A stretch of DNA of 64,000 nt, from the NCBI GenBank assembly GCA_021324015.1, contig JAJPJX010000151.1, forward strand, positions 1-64,000. Reading direction: 5' to 3'. Every line of letters begins with the position of its first letter. Position 1 is the stretch's first letter. The translations under genes and the position numbers were made by a program. This DNA comes from Solibacteraceae bacterium. GTDB lineage: Bacteria; Acidobacteriota; Terriglobia; Bryobacterales; Bryobacteraceae. The notes below the pieces were generated by a model. The model did no database searches. It saw only the letters and a list, made by a program, of their open reading frames with translations, and was not told the DNA's origin. Below, one piece after another: positions 31,958 through 41,513 of this stretch.

Positions 31958-34918
31958 CCGCCGCGGTTCGTATCGGATCCACAGGGGTGAGACCCACACG
32001 ATCTCGCCGTTATCCTGCTCCGCCCGCACGTAATAGTAACTGGTCGTCCCCGGCGTCGCCGCCTCGTCGCGCCAGCGAAAGCTTACCGTCCGGGAATTGG
32101 GCTCGGCCAGGTATACGTACCGGTTGTCCTTAATGACGTGCACCCTGGCGATTCGGGACGTGCCCTCCAGCATGACTTCCAGTGACGGCAGTTCCGCTGT
32201 GGAAAAGCTGTCTCCCATCAGGTGCGCGCCGCTGTGTACGTCTGCCAGGATGTTATCCGTCGCCGCGTACAGGTGGCGCTGCTTCAACGCTTCCAGCACG
32301 GATTCCCGGGTCAGGTCGCGGACATAAATGTCGCAGTAGCTCAGGTGCGTGGAAACATGGTCCGAACTGGCCTGGAAGCCCAGCCTGTAGCCCTTTTCCA
32401 GCGCCAGGCTGACGAAACCCTTAGGCCGCCACCCCCCAATTGAATCCTGCTCGCTGGCCGCCCGGGGCGCGTCGGGCATTTCGTAGCTCTGCCGGTCACC
32501 CTGGTAAATCTCGACCGCGGGTTCGACGTCGGGGTCGTTATCCCGCCAGTCGGTGCCCATGTTGGTGCCGCTGGTGTGGGAGGCCACCACGCCGTCAAAC
32601 GCTTTCAGATACCGGTACAACATCTGGGTATCCGGAGCATGCCCCGGCTCGTCCGCCTTGCTGATAGGCAACCGCGGCAGCGTCCGGATGCCGCGCCGCG
32701 CAAAGATGACGTTGCGGTGGCCTTCCGGGTAGGGCACGCTGCGCTCGTAGCTGAACATGGGCACGAACCGGCCCGGCGCGTAAAACACGTCGGTCAGCTT
32801 CTGTTCGATCCACCAACTGTACTCGCGCCCGCCGCCGTTGTCGTGGTCGCAGCAGCCCACCCAGTCCAGTCCGCCGGCATCCAGAATGTAGCGCCACTGG
32901 TCCAACAGCGTGCCGTCGAATCCGCCGTCCATGGAGACCTCGCTGTGGCGATGAAATTCTCCACGCACGATCCGCAGGTTCCCCGCAGCCTCCTCCCGGT
33001 ACTGCCGCATGCGGCGCACCGCGGCCCGCTCGGCCCTTGCGGAAGACGCCTCTTCCGCGGTGGCCGCGCGCGCCGGCAACGCCGCGATCCCCCCGGAGCC
33101 CTGCGGCAGCGTGATCGTGTTGGCCCAGATATCGTTCTCGTAGGGATCGGTCGGGATCCTCGCCCGCCGCCCTGCGGTCTGCTCTTCCCGCTCAGAAAGA
33201 TAGAACTGCCGCCGGCTGTCTGAGGAGCCGATCACCGTCAGGGAGCCATCGCCGCCGGGCGCCAGCGCGGGCCGGTTGTCCAGCAGGTTATCGCTATGGT
33301 CCAGGAAGACCGGCGCGGTCCAGGCCCTTCCGTCGTAGGAGGCGACGTACTCCGTCCAAACGGTGCCGATCGGGTTCCACCAGATCGGATGCGCGCTGCG
33401 GAATGCCAGCCACATCCGGCCGGAGGCATCCACCAGCAGCCTCGGCAGCGAGTTGCGCGCCGCCTGAGAGTTCCGGGCCGGCCGCGCCGCCTCGCGCGAA
33501 TGGGCATTCGCCGGGTCCGGATCCAGGTTCTGCGCTTCGTCCTGCACGCCAAGGTGATCCACCTGCCGGCTCGGTGAACCGGGCAAAACTAAGCCGGGGT
33601 CCTCCCGTAGCGCCAGCAGACGGTTTTCCCTATCCAAGCCGCGCACGCGGATGACACGGCCCTGGTAAAGAGCGGTACCCGAGGTGTTATACGCCCCGAA
33701 ATCCTTGCCCCAGCCGGCGCCGCCCTCCTCATACGCCACCCACAGCCGTCCCTGCGGATCGAAACTGACGGATGGGTACGCCTCATAACGAGCGCTCGCC
33801 GCAATGGCCTTCTCGGCACCCCAGTTTCCCGGCGCCGATGCCAGCCGGACGAAAACGTCGTAGTTGCCGTTGCGGTACGAGTCCCAGGCCACTGCTACCC
33901 GTCCCGAGCCGTCCGCCGCAATCGCCGGGTTCCATTCGTTCCCGTCCGATTCCGAAGTCTTCTGCGGCGCGGAGAAGCGATCTCCCTCGCTCACCGCCGT
34001 GAAGATCGCCGCGCGCCCGTTGCGCCACCCTTGCCAGGCCAGCCACACGTGTCCCTGCGCGTCGGTTGCGGCAACCGGGTCGATGTCCGAACCGGCCTCG
34101 CGCGAGATCTGGATGGCGCTTTCCGCCTTGCCGCCCGCGATGCGCGCCGACCAGATATCGAAATTGCCGCCGCGGTTCTCCGCCCAGAAGACCCACGGGC
34201 GGCCTTTGCCGTCCACCGCCACCGCCGTGCGGTACCGGTCCCCTCCCGGATCGGTCACGGCGATCGGTGTCCCCCAGGCGCCGCCGGAATAGCGCTGGGC
34301 AAAGATCTGGTCGCCCCCCGTGGGCGCCTTCCAGGCCGCAAAGTCCCCTGGCGGAGTCTGCATGTTGGCGCGCAGCCGGTTGTGGTCCGGATTGTGACGG
34401 AACTGCACGTAAGTGATCCAGATCTCCCCGTCCGGCGCGCGCGCGGCCGCGGGGTAGTCCTCCTCTTCCGGCGATGCGGTCACCTGAACGCTGGGCGGAA
34501 TGCGATCCACCGCGGCGCGCCCGTCCAGCACATGCAGCGTCTTACCGTATGGAAGGTCGCCCGGGCGGAACGAGAAGCTCCCCTGCGTCGTTTTCACAAC
34601 TATCTCGGAACCGCCGCTCACTCGCGCGATGACCCCGTTGGCCACCACCTGTTGGATCCCCTGCGCGGTGAACTGCCGCCCGCCTCCGAATAACCGGATG
34701 GGGTGCGTCACGGCTCGAAACCTGGCACCCTCGATCCGGTCTTCCCCCTCGAAACGCCAGGGAGCCAGGGATACGAGCTTGCCTCCGCGGACTGCCACCG
34801 AACCATCCCACTTCTGGGACGCCTGGTCCGTCAGCCCCAGCAGCACCCGGAACGCCGAGGTCTCCTGTGCCAGCAGCGGAATCGCCGCGGCCCAGAACAG
34901 AACTACCGCCTTGGCCAT
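31955..34918 (-). CDS. Secreted 987-aa protein: sialidase-like propeller plus C-terminal PHP-like domain
   Basis: A signal peptide (AVVLFWAAAIPLLAQ) is followed by about 500 residues of WxAWxD-type beta repeats, for example GRPWVFWAENRGGNFDIW, GHVWLAWQGWRNGRAAIF and GRVAVAWDSYRNGNYDVF, typical of a propeller. From about residue 660 comes a PHP-like metal-site pattern: GEFHRHSEVSMDGG, DWVGCCDHDNG and VVASHTSGTN, then LGFQASSDHVSTH. The PHP part suggests a metal-dependent phosphoesterase or hydrolase acting outside the cytoplasm. A strong ribosome-binding site (GGAGGG) precedes the ATG at 34918. The substrate is not known. Confidence 0.9.
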   Translation of the reverse strand: MAKAVVLFWAAAIPLLAQETSAFRVLLGLTDQASQKWDGSVAVRGGKLVSLAPWRFEGEDRIEGARFRAVTHPIRLFGGGRQFTAQGIQQVVANGVIARVSGGSEIVVKTTQGSFSFRPGDLPYGKTLHVLDGRAAVDRIPPSVQVTASPEEEDYPAAARAPDGEIWITYVQFRHNPDHNRLRANMQTPPGDFAAWKAPTGGDQIFAQRYSGGAWGTPIAVTDPGGDRYRTAVAVDGKGRPWVFWAENRGGNFDIWSARIAGGKAESAIQISREAGSDIDPVAATDAQGHVWLAWQGWRNGRAAIFTAVSEGDRFSAPQKTSESDGNEWNPAIAADGSGRVAVAWDSYRNGNYDVFVRLASAPGNWGAEKAIAASARYEAYPSVSFDPQGRLWVAYEEGGAGWGKDFGAYNTSGTALYQGRVIRVRGLDRENRLLALREDPGLVLPGSPSRQVDHLGVQDEAQNLDPDPANAHSREAARPARNSQAARNSLPRLLVDASGRMWLAFRSAHPIWWNPIGTVWTEYVASYDGRAWTAPVFLDHSDNLLDNRPALAPGGDGSLTVIGSSDSRRQFYLSEREEQTAGRRARIPTDPYENDIWANTITLPQGSGGIAALPARAATAEEASSARAERAAVRRMRQYREEAAGNLRIVRGEFHRHSEVSMDGGFDGTLLDQWRYILDAGGLDWVGCCDHDNGGGREYSWWIEQKLTDVFYAPGRFVPMFSYERSVPYPEGHRNVIFARRGIRTLPRLPISKADEPGHAPDTQMLYRYLKAFDGVVASHTSGTNMGTDWRDNDPDVEPAVEIYQGDRQSYEMPDAPRAASEQDSIGGWRPKGFVSLALEKGYRLGFQASSDHVSTHLSYCDIYVRDLTRESVLEALKQRHLYAATDNILADVHSGAHLMGDSFSTAELPSLEVMLEGTSRIARVHVIKDNRYVYLAEPNSRTVSFRWRDEAATPGTTSYYYVRAEQDNGEIVWVSPLWIRYEPRR

Positions 34919-34995
34919 AATCCCTCCTGCGATTGCTTGCCAACGATCCTACCGCAACCAGGCCATGTTGGCGCTTCCTTTCTCCGCGATGTGGG

Positions 34996-35001
34996 TACAA
35001 T
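34996..35001 (+). promoter_or_regulatory. -10-like TACAAT box before aminotransferase TTG start
   Basis: TACAAT ends six bases before the TTG at 35008, consistent with leaderless initiation there. Confidence 0.35.
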
Positions 35002-35007
35002 CGGGGG

Positions 35008-36186
35008 TTGTTCTCCTCGCGCTTTCATTGGGACCTTCGACCCAACCGGTTGACCGAATTGCTGCGGGCAAAGCGGCAGGCGGGCGCCGCGATTCTGGAT
35101 CTCACCGAATCGAACCCGACGCATGCCGGCCTGGCCTATCCTTCCGAAAACATCCTGCGTTCCCTGGCCGGTTTGGGAACGCTGGTTTACGACCCGGACC
35201 CGGCGGGTCTCCCGACGGCCCGTCAGGCCGTCTCGCAGTACTATGCCGCGCGCGGGCTGGACGTCTCGTCCGGCCGAATCCTGCTCACCGCCAGCACCAG
35301 CGAGGCCTATGCCTATCTCTTCAAACTATTGGCCGACCCTGGCGACGACGTGCTGGTTCCGCGGCCCTCTTATCCCCTGTTCGAGTTTCTGGCTGCCCTG
35401 GAATCCGTGAGCGTGGTCCAGTATCCGTTGGTCTGCCATGGCGCCTGGTCGATCGACTTCGCGGCCCTGCGCGCCGCTGTGACCGGGCGCACGCGCGCGG
35501 TCATCCTGGTGAATCCCAACAATCCCACGGGTTCTTACCTGAAGCGCGACGAGCTTGACGAACTCCTCAGCCTGGCGCGCGAGTTCCAACTGGCCATCAT
35601 CTCCGATGAGGTGTTTGCGGATTACGCCTTTGCCCCGGATCCGCGCCGCGTGCTGCACCTGGTGGGCGTGGAAGACGTGCTCACTTTCTCGCTGAGTGGG
35701 CTCTCCAAAGTGGCCGGCTTGCCGCAACTCAAGCTAGGCTGGATCGTGGTTTCCGGTCCGGAACCGCGGCGCGTCGAAGCCCGCGAAAGGCTGGAGTGGA
35801 TCGCGGATACGTATCTCTCGGTGAGCACACCCGTGCAGCAGGCCGCGCCGGCGCTGCTCGAAGCGGGCGGCGCGGTGCGGCAGCAAATCGCCGCGCGCAC
35901 CGCAGCCAACCGGGCTTTCCTGGAAACCGCGTTGGGGCCCGATTCCGCTTGCGCCATGCTGCCGCTCGAGGGCGGCTGGTACGCCACCCTGCGGATGCCG
36001 CGCGTCCGCCGCGAGGAGGAGTGGGCTCTGGCCCTGCTGGAACACGACAACGTGCTCGTGCAGCCGGGTTTTTTCTACGACTTCGAAACCGAGGCCTTTC
36101 TGGTGTTAAGCCTGCTGACCCGCCCGGCGGATTTTCAGGAAGGTGTCCGCCGCCTGCTCGCCCGCGTGCACCGGATCTTGTCGTGA
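35008..36186 (+). CDS. PLP-dependent class I/II aminotransferase
   Basis: A 392-residue fold-type I enzyme. The N-terminal block is FHWDLRPNRLTELL then ILDLTESNPT; LVNPNNPTGSYL and IISDEVFADYAF carry the cofactor-site Asn and Asp. The PLP lysine is Lys234 in LSGLSKVAGLPQLKLGW. The open frame continues upstream to an ATG at 34933, but that leader is not conserved and contains the TACAAT box. TTG 35008, where homology begins, is therefore taken as the start, with moderate certainty. The amino donor is unknown. It ends one base from the Oar receptor gene (convergent). Confidence 0.92.
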   Translation: MFSSRFHWDLRPNRLTELLRAKRQAGAAILDLTESNPTHAGLAYPSENILRSLAGLGTLVYDPDPAGLPTARQAVSQYYAARGLDVSSGRILLTASTSEAYAYLFKLLADPGDDVLVPRPSYPLFEFLAALESVSVVQYPLVCHGAWSIDFAALRAAVTGRTRAVILVNPNNPTGSYLKRDELDELLSLAREFQLAIISDEVFADYAFAPDPRRVLHLVGVEDVLTFSLSGLSKVAGLPQLKLGWIVVSGPEPRRVEARERLEWIADTYLSVSTPVQQAAPALLEAGGAVRQQIAARTAANRAFLETALGPDSACAMLPLEGGWYATLRMPRVRREEEWALALLEHDNVLVQPGFFYDFETEAFLVLSLLTRPADFQEGVRRLLARVHRILS

Positions 36187-39100
36187 CTAGAATAGGTATC
36201 GCAGCGCGAACTGCACCTGCCGCGCCGGCCGCGTGCTCGTGATGCGCCCGTACGTGGCGCTGCGCATGTTCTTGTCCGAAGCCGCCCATTGCGTGTGGTT
36301 CCAGGCATTGAACAAGTCGGAGCGGAACTCCAGCACCTGTCCCTCTTTCACAAAGCTCAGGGGGATCCGCTTGGCGGCCGCGATGTTCCAGTTGTTGATC
36401 CCCGGCTCGGTCACCGCGCCCAGCGTGGAGTTGCCCCACACGCCGAAAGCCGGATCCACGAAGCAGGACGTGTTGAACCATTGAAGCTGCGTATGGATGG
36501 AGGCCCCCGCGTTGGGATTGCAGATGCGGTTGGGTTGCGCCAGGCTGGAGGAGGCCGAAAGCCCGGTGCCCGTCAGGTCCTGGTCGGTCACCGGTTCGGG
36601 ACTTCCGTTGGATGCCGTGAACGTCCCGCTGACTACCCAGTCGTTCACCACCGGGCGCAGCGCCCGGTTCACCCCCAGCTTCGGCGTCTGGTAGTTCAAC
36701 GCCGTGATGAACCACAGGTAAGGCGTAATGGCGGACGGTCCCGCCCAGATGTATGGCACCCGGAAATTGATGTTGCCATGGTCGGAAGTGCCGATCCGCG
36801 ACGAGGCGATGTTCTTCTCGAAGGTCAGGTTGCTTTGGAGAGTCAGCCCGTGCCACTGGTTGTTCTTGATGCTTAGCGTCCCCGCGTTGTAGCGCGCCCA
36901 GCCGAGCGGCGCCCATGTTCCCAGGATGCCCCACTGCGGGTACGGCCGGCGTTGTTGCAGCGGCACGCTGGCCAGCGTGCCCTGTGGCAGCGCCGGAGCG
37001 TTGTCGTCCACGAACTGAAATTGGTGGATGGTATGCGATCCCACGTAATCCCCTTCGGCCATCCATGAAGAGCCCAGCTTCTGCTGCACGCTGAACGACC
37101 ACTGGTACACCGCCGGAATCGGATAGTAGCTCTGCGCGAAGCGGAACGCCGCCGGCGGATTCGCATTCGGCTGCGGAGGCGAGCCCAGCAGACCGCTCGG
37201 ATATTCGTTGCTCACCAGCCGCTGAGGCAGAGCCTGTGAGGTGTCATTCACTGCGTCGTAGCGCAGGCTGAAGGGCGCCGCGCCGGCCTGAATGTCGTTG
37301 AACTGGTTCATGTTGATGTTGCCGTCGTAATAGATGCCAACGCCCCCCCGGAGGACCGTGGACGGCGTTAGCGCATAGGTGATGCCCAGCCGCGGGGCGA
37401 AATTCTTCGTCCCGATACGGTACGATTGCCGCGGCTGGCCCGGCGTTAGCGGCGCGCAGGCGCCGAAGCACTTGCCGGGGTCCAGAAAGTCGTTCGGGTT
37501 TTGCAGCGCGAACGAAGGCTGGCCGGTCTGGAAATTGAAAGTAAGCGTGGTGTTGCGGGGCACCGTCCACGGGCTCCAGTACTCGTACCGCAGGCCGTAG
37601 TTCACAGTGAGTCTGCTGTTCACCCGCCAGGAGTCCTGGGCGTAGAAACCCAGGTACTGCTGATGCCCCACGTAGGGAATCTGCTTGATGATGAGGGTCG
37701 TGCTCGAGTAGGCGCCCAGCAGATAATCGGCGAACTCCTGCCCTCCCGACGGCAAGCCCGCAGCCTGACGCGCCGCCTCGCATTTCGCGTTGCCCGGAGG
37801 GCAAGCCTGGGTGTAGAAGCGGCTGAAGGTGAACTGCCCCTTGTCGCCAGATGGATTGTAGTAGATGAACCGCTTGTTGATGCCGTCAAACCCAAATTTC
37901 AGGCTGTGCCGTCCCTTCACCCACCCGAAGTCGTCCTTGAGCTGGATATTGTTCGAGTAGGCGTTGAAGATGTAGTTCGTCGCGCTTCCCAGGTCGAAGC
38001 CGGCCACCGACCACTGCGTCCCCCCGGTATAGCTCGAAGTGTTCGGTAAGCCGATCACCTTGGCCGCGTCCGGGAGGCCGAGTGGCCGCGTGTACGCCCA
38101 GTTCGGACGGGTGTAGGAAAGCCCCAGGTCGTTCACCTTCGAGGCGCTCAGCACCTGCGTCCAGTGCAGTACTGCATTGGTCGAAGCCGAAGGATTGCCG
38201 GTGCCCTGCAGCGGCTGCAACCCACCAGCCAGCGAATCCTGCTTGTTGTAAGTGAACCGCGCAAAGACCGTTGAGTTGGCGTTGCGCAGCCAGTCTCCGC
38301 GGCCAGTCACCTGGTTTTGGTCGAGAGTGGTCCGCACCGAGTCGGTGTACTCTGCCACGCCGTTAATCACGATGTTCGGCGGCTTGACGTAGTTGTTCAG
38401 GTAGGCCAGCGTCACGGGATCGGCGCAGGAGGGGCGCGGGGCGCACATGGCGCTTGGTCCCAGCGGGATTTTGTTGCCCGGAAACGGCCGCCGCAAACCT
38501 GTCGCCGGATCCACGTCGTAGGGATTATAGATGACCGGCGTGGGCAGCACTGTTCCGCCCGGCCCCGGCGGATGATACTGCGAAAAGTCGCCGTTGCGCA
38601 GGTTCGCGTCCGGCACCGTCGCGAACAGTTGCTGGCGCTGCACCACGCGGAAGCCTTCGTAGTTGGCGAAGAACAGCAGCTTGTTCTTCTTCACCGGCCC
38701 GCCTACGGCCCCGCCGAACTGATTCTGCGTGTACGGCTGGATCTTGCGCCCCGCCTGGTTGTTGAAAAACAGGTTGGCATCCAGGCGGCTGTTGCGGAAA
38801 TATTCGAACATCTCCCCGTGATACTCGTTCGATCCGCTCTTGGTGATCACGTTCACCGCCGCCACGCCGTTGCCGAACTCCGCGCTCATGTTCGCCGATT
38901 CCACGCGTACTTCCTGCACGCTCGACCGCGACTGCAATTGCGTGGCTTGCCCGTAGACCGGAATCTGCACATTCGATCCGTCGATTGAAATGTTCGCGCC
39001 GGAGTCCCGGTTCCCGGAAATGAAGGCCCCGGACGCCTGAAAGGTGTTCCCCGCCGTCACGAAGTTCAGCGCCACGGCGGCGAACGAAACGCTGCTGCCG

Positions 39101-39603
39101 ATGTTCTGCGGCACCACCCCCGGTGTCATTTGCAGCAGATCGAAGAAGTTGCCGCGGCTCAGCGGGATGTTCTGCACCAGCTCGGGCGTCACATTACCGG
39201 TCACCTCCGCCGATGCCGTGTTGATCAGCTCCGCGCCCGCCGCCGAGACCGTCACCTGCTCGCTGGTCGCGCCCAGTTCCAGTTTGAGATCCACGTGCGC
39301 AGGCTGTGCCGTCTCCACCTTGCGGTCGGTGACCGTCGTGGTCTTAAATCCGGACGCGGAGACCAGCAGGGTATAAGTGCCCGCCGGCAAAGATTGAAAC
39401 GAGTACACTCCCTCTGAGTTGGTCACCGTCTCGCGGATTGCGCCGGTATTCTGGTTGGTCAGCTTCACCGCCGCCCCCGCGATCATCGCCGCCTGCGGGT
39501 CCGATACCGTGCCGGTGATCGAGGTGGTGGTCTCTACTTGCGCCAACGCGGCCGTGCAACAGACGAAAAAACAAGCCAGCTTTGCCATCGTCAACTGCCC
39601 CAT
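36187..39603 (-). CDS. Oar-like TonB-dependent outer-membrane receptor with carboxypeptidase-regulatory domain
   Basis: About 1138 residues. After a signal peptide (MAKLACFFVCCTAALAQ) comes a carboxypeptidase-regulatory-like beta-sandwich (TGTVSDPQAAMIAGAAVKL, YSFQSLPAGTYTLLVSA), then a plug domain (VQNIPLSRGNFFDLLQMTPG, SVQEVRVESANMSAEFGNG, GSNEYHGEMFEYFRN) and a large beta-barrel ending in FALRYLF, the terminal aromatic expected of barrel proteins. Such receptors are hallmark acidobacterial proteins, thought to import large ligands or bind polymers. Starts at 39603 or 39588 both precede the signal; a TATACT box at 39616-39621 suggests its own promoter behind the TPR gene 74 bases upstream. 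Confidence 0.95.
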   Translation of the reverse strand: MGQLTMAKLACFFVCCTAALAQVETTTSITGTVSDPQAAMIAGAAVKLTNQNTGAIRETVTNSEGVYSFQSLPAGTYTLLVSASGFKTTTVTDRKVETAQPAHVDLKLELGATSEQVTVSAAGAELINTASAEVTGNVTPELVQNIPLSRGNFFDLLQMTPGVVPQNIGSSVSFAAVALNFVTAGNTFQASGAFISGNRDSGANISIDGSNVQIPVYGQATQLQSRSSVQEVRVESANMSAEFGNGVAAVNVITKSGSNEYHGEMFEYFRNSRLDANLFFNNQAGRKIQPYTQNQFGGAVGGPVKKNKLLFFANYEGFRVVQRQQLFATVPDANLRNGDFSQYHPPGPGGTVLPTPVIYNPYDVDPATGLRRPFPGNKIPLGPSAMCAPRPSCADPVTLAYLNNYVKPPNIVINGVAEYTDSVRTTLDQNQVTGRGDWLRNANSTVFARFTYNKQDSLAGGLQPLQGTGNPSASTNAVLHWTQVLSASKVNDLGLSYTRPNWAYTRPLGLPDAAKVIGLPNTSSYTGGTQWSVAGFDLGSATNYIFNAYSNNIQLKDDFGWVKGRHSLKFGFDGINKRFIYYNPSGDKGQFTFSRFYTQACPPGNAKCEAARQAAGLPSGGQEFADYLLGAYSSTTLIIKQIPYVGHQQYLGFYAQDSWRVNSRLTVNYGLRYEYWSPWTVPRNTTLTFNFQTGQPSFALQNPNDFLDPGKCFGACAPLTPGQPRQSYRIGTKNFAPRLGITYALTPSTVLRGGVGIYYDGNINMNQFNDIQAGAAPFSLRYDAVNDTSQALPQRLVSNEYPSGLLGSPPQPNANPPAAFRFAQSYYPIPAVYQWSFSVQQKLGSSWMAEGDYVGSHTIHQFQFVDDNAPALPQGTLASVPLQQRRPYPQWGILGTWAPLGWARYNAGTLSIKNNQWHGLTLQSNLTFEKNIASSRIGTSDHGNINFRVPYIWAGPSAITPYLWFITALNYQTPKLGVNRALRPVVNDWVVSGTFTASNGSPEPVTDQDLTGTGLSASSSLAQPNRICNPNAGASIHTQLQWFNTSCFVDPAFGVWGNSTLGAVTEPGINNWNIAAAKRIPLSFVKEGQVLEFRSDLFNAWNHTQWAASDKNMRSATYGRITSTRPARQVQFALRYLF

Positions 39604-39677
39604 TGAATTCCAAGCAGTATACCACTGGCGAGAAGAGTGCCTAAAATTTTGTGTGGTGGAATTCCGATCCGCGGCGC

Positions 39678-41273
39678 TCAGGCTGCTGCACAAACAAAAA
39701 CGGCCAGCGGACGAACATTGGCGACTTCGGCCAGGGCCTGGGTGTATCCGGGGTTCAGCCGCAGGGCTTCCTCAAATTCCTTCTCCGCTTCCGCCCATTT
39801 CCGCTCCGCGGCATAGCTCAGCCCCAGGTTCATCGGGATCCTGGCATCCATGGGGGCCACCCGGCGGGCGGTCTGCAATTCCTCCCGGGCGCCAACGAAC
39901 TGGCGCTGGCGCAGATAGATCACCCCCAGGAGCAGGCGCTCTTCGGCGGCCCCGGGGTAAAGCTGCACCGTGCGCTGAGCGCATTCCAAGGCCAGCGGCA
40001 GATCCCCCTGCGCGAAATATAGCTCTGCCAGGCTGTGCCGCGCCGGCAGCCATTCAGGCGCCAGCCGCACCGCTTCCTGGAATTCGGTCCTCGCCTGGGT
40101 GAGGTCCTGGTTCTGCTGGTAGGCCAGGCCCAGGTGATAATGGGCCGGCGCCAGGTCCCGCGTTTCCGCCACCTGCTTGCGCAGCTCCGTGATAGCTTCC
40201 TCTCTCCTCTCCTGAGCCAGCAGAATGCGCCCGCGAGCGATGTGCGCATCCACGTCTTTCGGCTTTTCCTGGAGCACCCGGGCATTCAACTGCTCGGCCT
40301 CCTTCATCCGTTTCTGGGTGAAGTAGCACTCCACCAAACGGTTGCGAATCTCCTGGTTCTTGGGTGCAATGTCCAACCCGCGCCGGTACTCGGAGACGGC
40401 GCTTTCCGTCAGGCCCCGCCCGAAGTAAAAGTCTCCGATGGCCAAGGCTACCTCGGCGGACTTCGGCCGGCGGTCGCGCAGCCGGCGCAACACGGAATCC
40501 GCGCTGTCCCTCTTTTGCTGGGCATCCGCCAGGTTGGCCCACGCGAGATAGAGCGATATATCTTCGCTATTTCGCTCCACGGCTTGTGCCAGCACCGCCT
40601 CAGCCTGCGGAAGCCGCCGCTGCAGCCGGTAGAACTCGGCCAGCCCGAGATATCCCCGGATAAAGTGCGGGTCCACCTCCACGGACTTGCGGAAATTCTG
40701 CTCCGCCTGTTCGAAATGGTTCACCGCCAGGTCCGAGAGCGCCAGGTGCAGGTGGGTGGTGGGACTTCCCGGCGCGAGGTCCGCGGCTTTGGAAAATGCC
40801 TCATGGGCGCGCTCGGTCTGCCGGCGCGGGATGAGCGAAGCCCCCAGCAACTCGTAGGCGGCGGCGTTCTTCGGATCCCGCTCCAGAACGTAGGAAGCCT
40901 CTGCTTCCGCCTTCTGAAACTCCCGGGCGGCCATGTATAGCTGCCCGAGAGTGAGGCGCACATCCAACCTCCCCGGCTCCAGTTCGTTTGCCTGCCGGAG
41001 TGACTGATACGCGCGCGCCGGGTCGCCGGACGCCAGGTACGCTTTCGCCAGTTGGTAATGGGCTTCCACAAACCGCGGGTCGAATTTCAGGGCATTGCGA
41101 AACTGCAGGATGGACTCCGCGTGCCGGCCCTTCTGCATGTACCGCAGCCCGCTCTGCAAGTAACTCTGCTTGGCCTTCTGAGGATCGCGCGAGCAGCCTG
41201 CCAGGATTGCCCACGCACCCGCCAGCAGCACCAGCGCGGCTGCTCGCAGCCGCTCTTGTCTGTGTCTGGTCAT
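39678..41273 (-). CDS. TPR-repeat lipoprotein
   Basis: A 531-residue protein with a lipoprotein signal ending LAGC (Cys27), then about thirteen tetratricopeptide units to the end (for example HYQLAKAYLASGDPARAYQS, HYHLGLAYQQNQDLTQARTE and RHSLAELYFAQGDLPLALEC). The layout resembles the PEP-CTERM-system TPR lipoprotein group, though no other genes of that system are here. It probably organises envelope complexes or secretion. The last residues (VRPLAVFVCAAA) break the repeat pattern abruptly. The Oar receptor gene follows on the same strand, so the two may be functionally linked. Confidence 0.92.
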   Translation of the reverse strand: MTRHRQERLRAAALVLLAGAWAILAGCSRDPQKAKQSYLQSGLRYMQKGRHAESILQFRNALKFDPRFVEAHYQLAKAYLASGDPARAYQSLRQANELEPGRLDVRLTLGQLYMAAREFQKAEAEASYVLERDPKNAAAYELLGASLIPRRQTERAHEAFSKAADLAPGSPTTHLHLALSDLAVNHFEQAEQNFRKSVEVDPHFIRGYLGLAEFYRLQRRLPQAEAVLAQAVERNSEDISLYLAWANLADAQQKRDSADSVLRRLRDRRPKSAEVALAIGDFYFGRGLTESAVSEYRRGLDIAPKNQEIRNRLVECYFTQKRMKEAEQLNARVLQEKPKDVDAHIARGRILLAQERREEAITELRKQVAETRDLAPAHYHLGLAYQQNQDLTQARTEFQEAVRLAPEWLPARHSLAELYFAQGDLPLALECAQRTVQLYPGAAEERLLLGVIYLRQRQFVGAREELQTARRVAPMDARIPMNLGLSYAAERKWAEAEKEFEEALRLNPGYTQALAEVANVRPLAVFVCAAA

Positions 41274-41374
41274 CGCTCACTCCACGGCTCGATGCCTCCG
41301 CGCCCCTGGGCCCGGCACGGTGCCTTTCGAGGGTTTCCGCCGCCTTCGCACACCGCGAAAACCACGAAATTTTT

Positions 41375-41389
41375 TGCAACTGGGATGCC
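41375..41389 (-). promoter_or_regulatory. Possible sigma-54 (-24/-12) promoter for the TPR lipoprotein gene
   Basis: On the minus strand GGCATCCCAGTTGC gives GG-N10-GC with a TTGC -12 element, close to the sigma-54 consensus. It lies about 100 bases before the ATG at 41273, within the 240-base gap that otherwise shows nothing. Such matches occur by chance in GC-rich DNA. Confidence 0.3.
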
Positions 41390-41513
41390 GCTCGGGCGAT
41401 GCCGTCAAATCGTGGCAAGCAATTGAAAATACGGAGGCCTAGCCGGGTCGCAGAGCGTGCTCGCTAAGCGGCTGCAAAGTTTTGCGCGAAAGTGGAAAGC
41501 GCGCGCAGGCGGG

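Noticed and set aside
39678-39720. Frameshift at the end of the TPR lipoprotein, because the repeat pattern stops abruptly
   Set aside because: The other frames downstream show no TPR continuation, so a natural end is the simpler reading.
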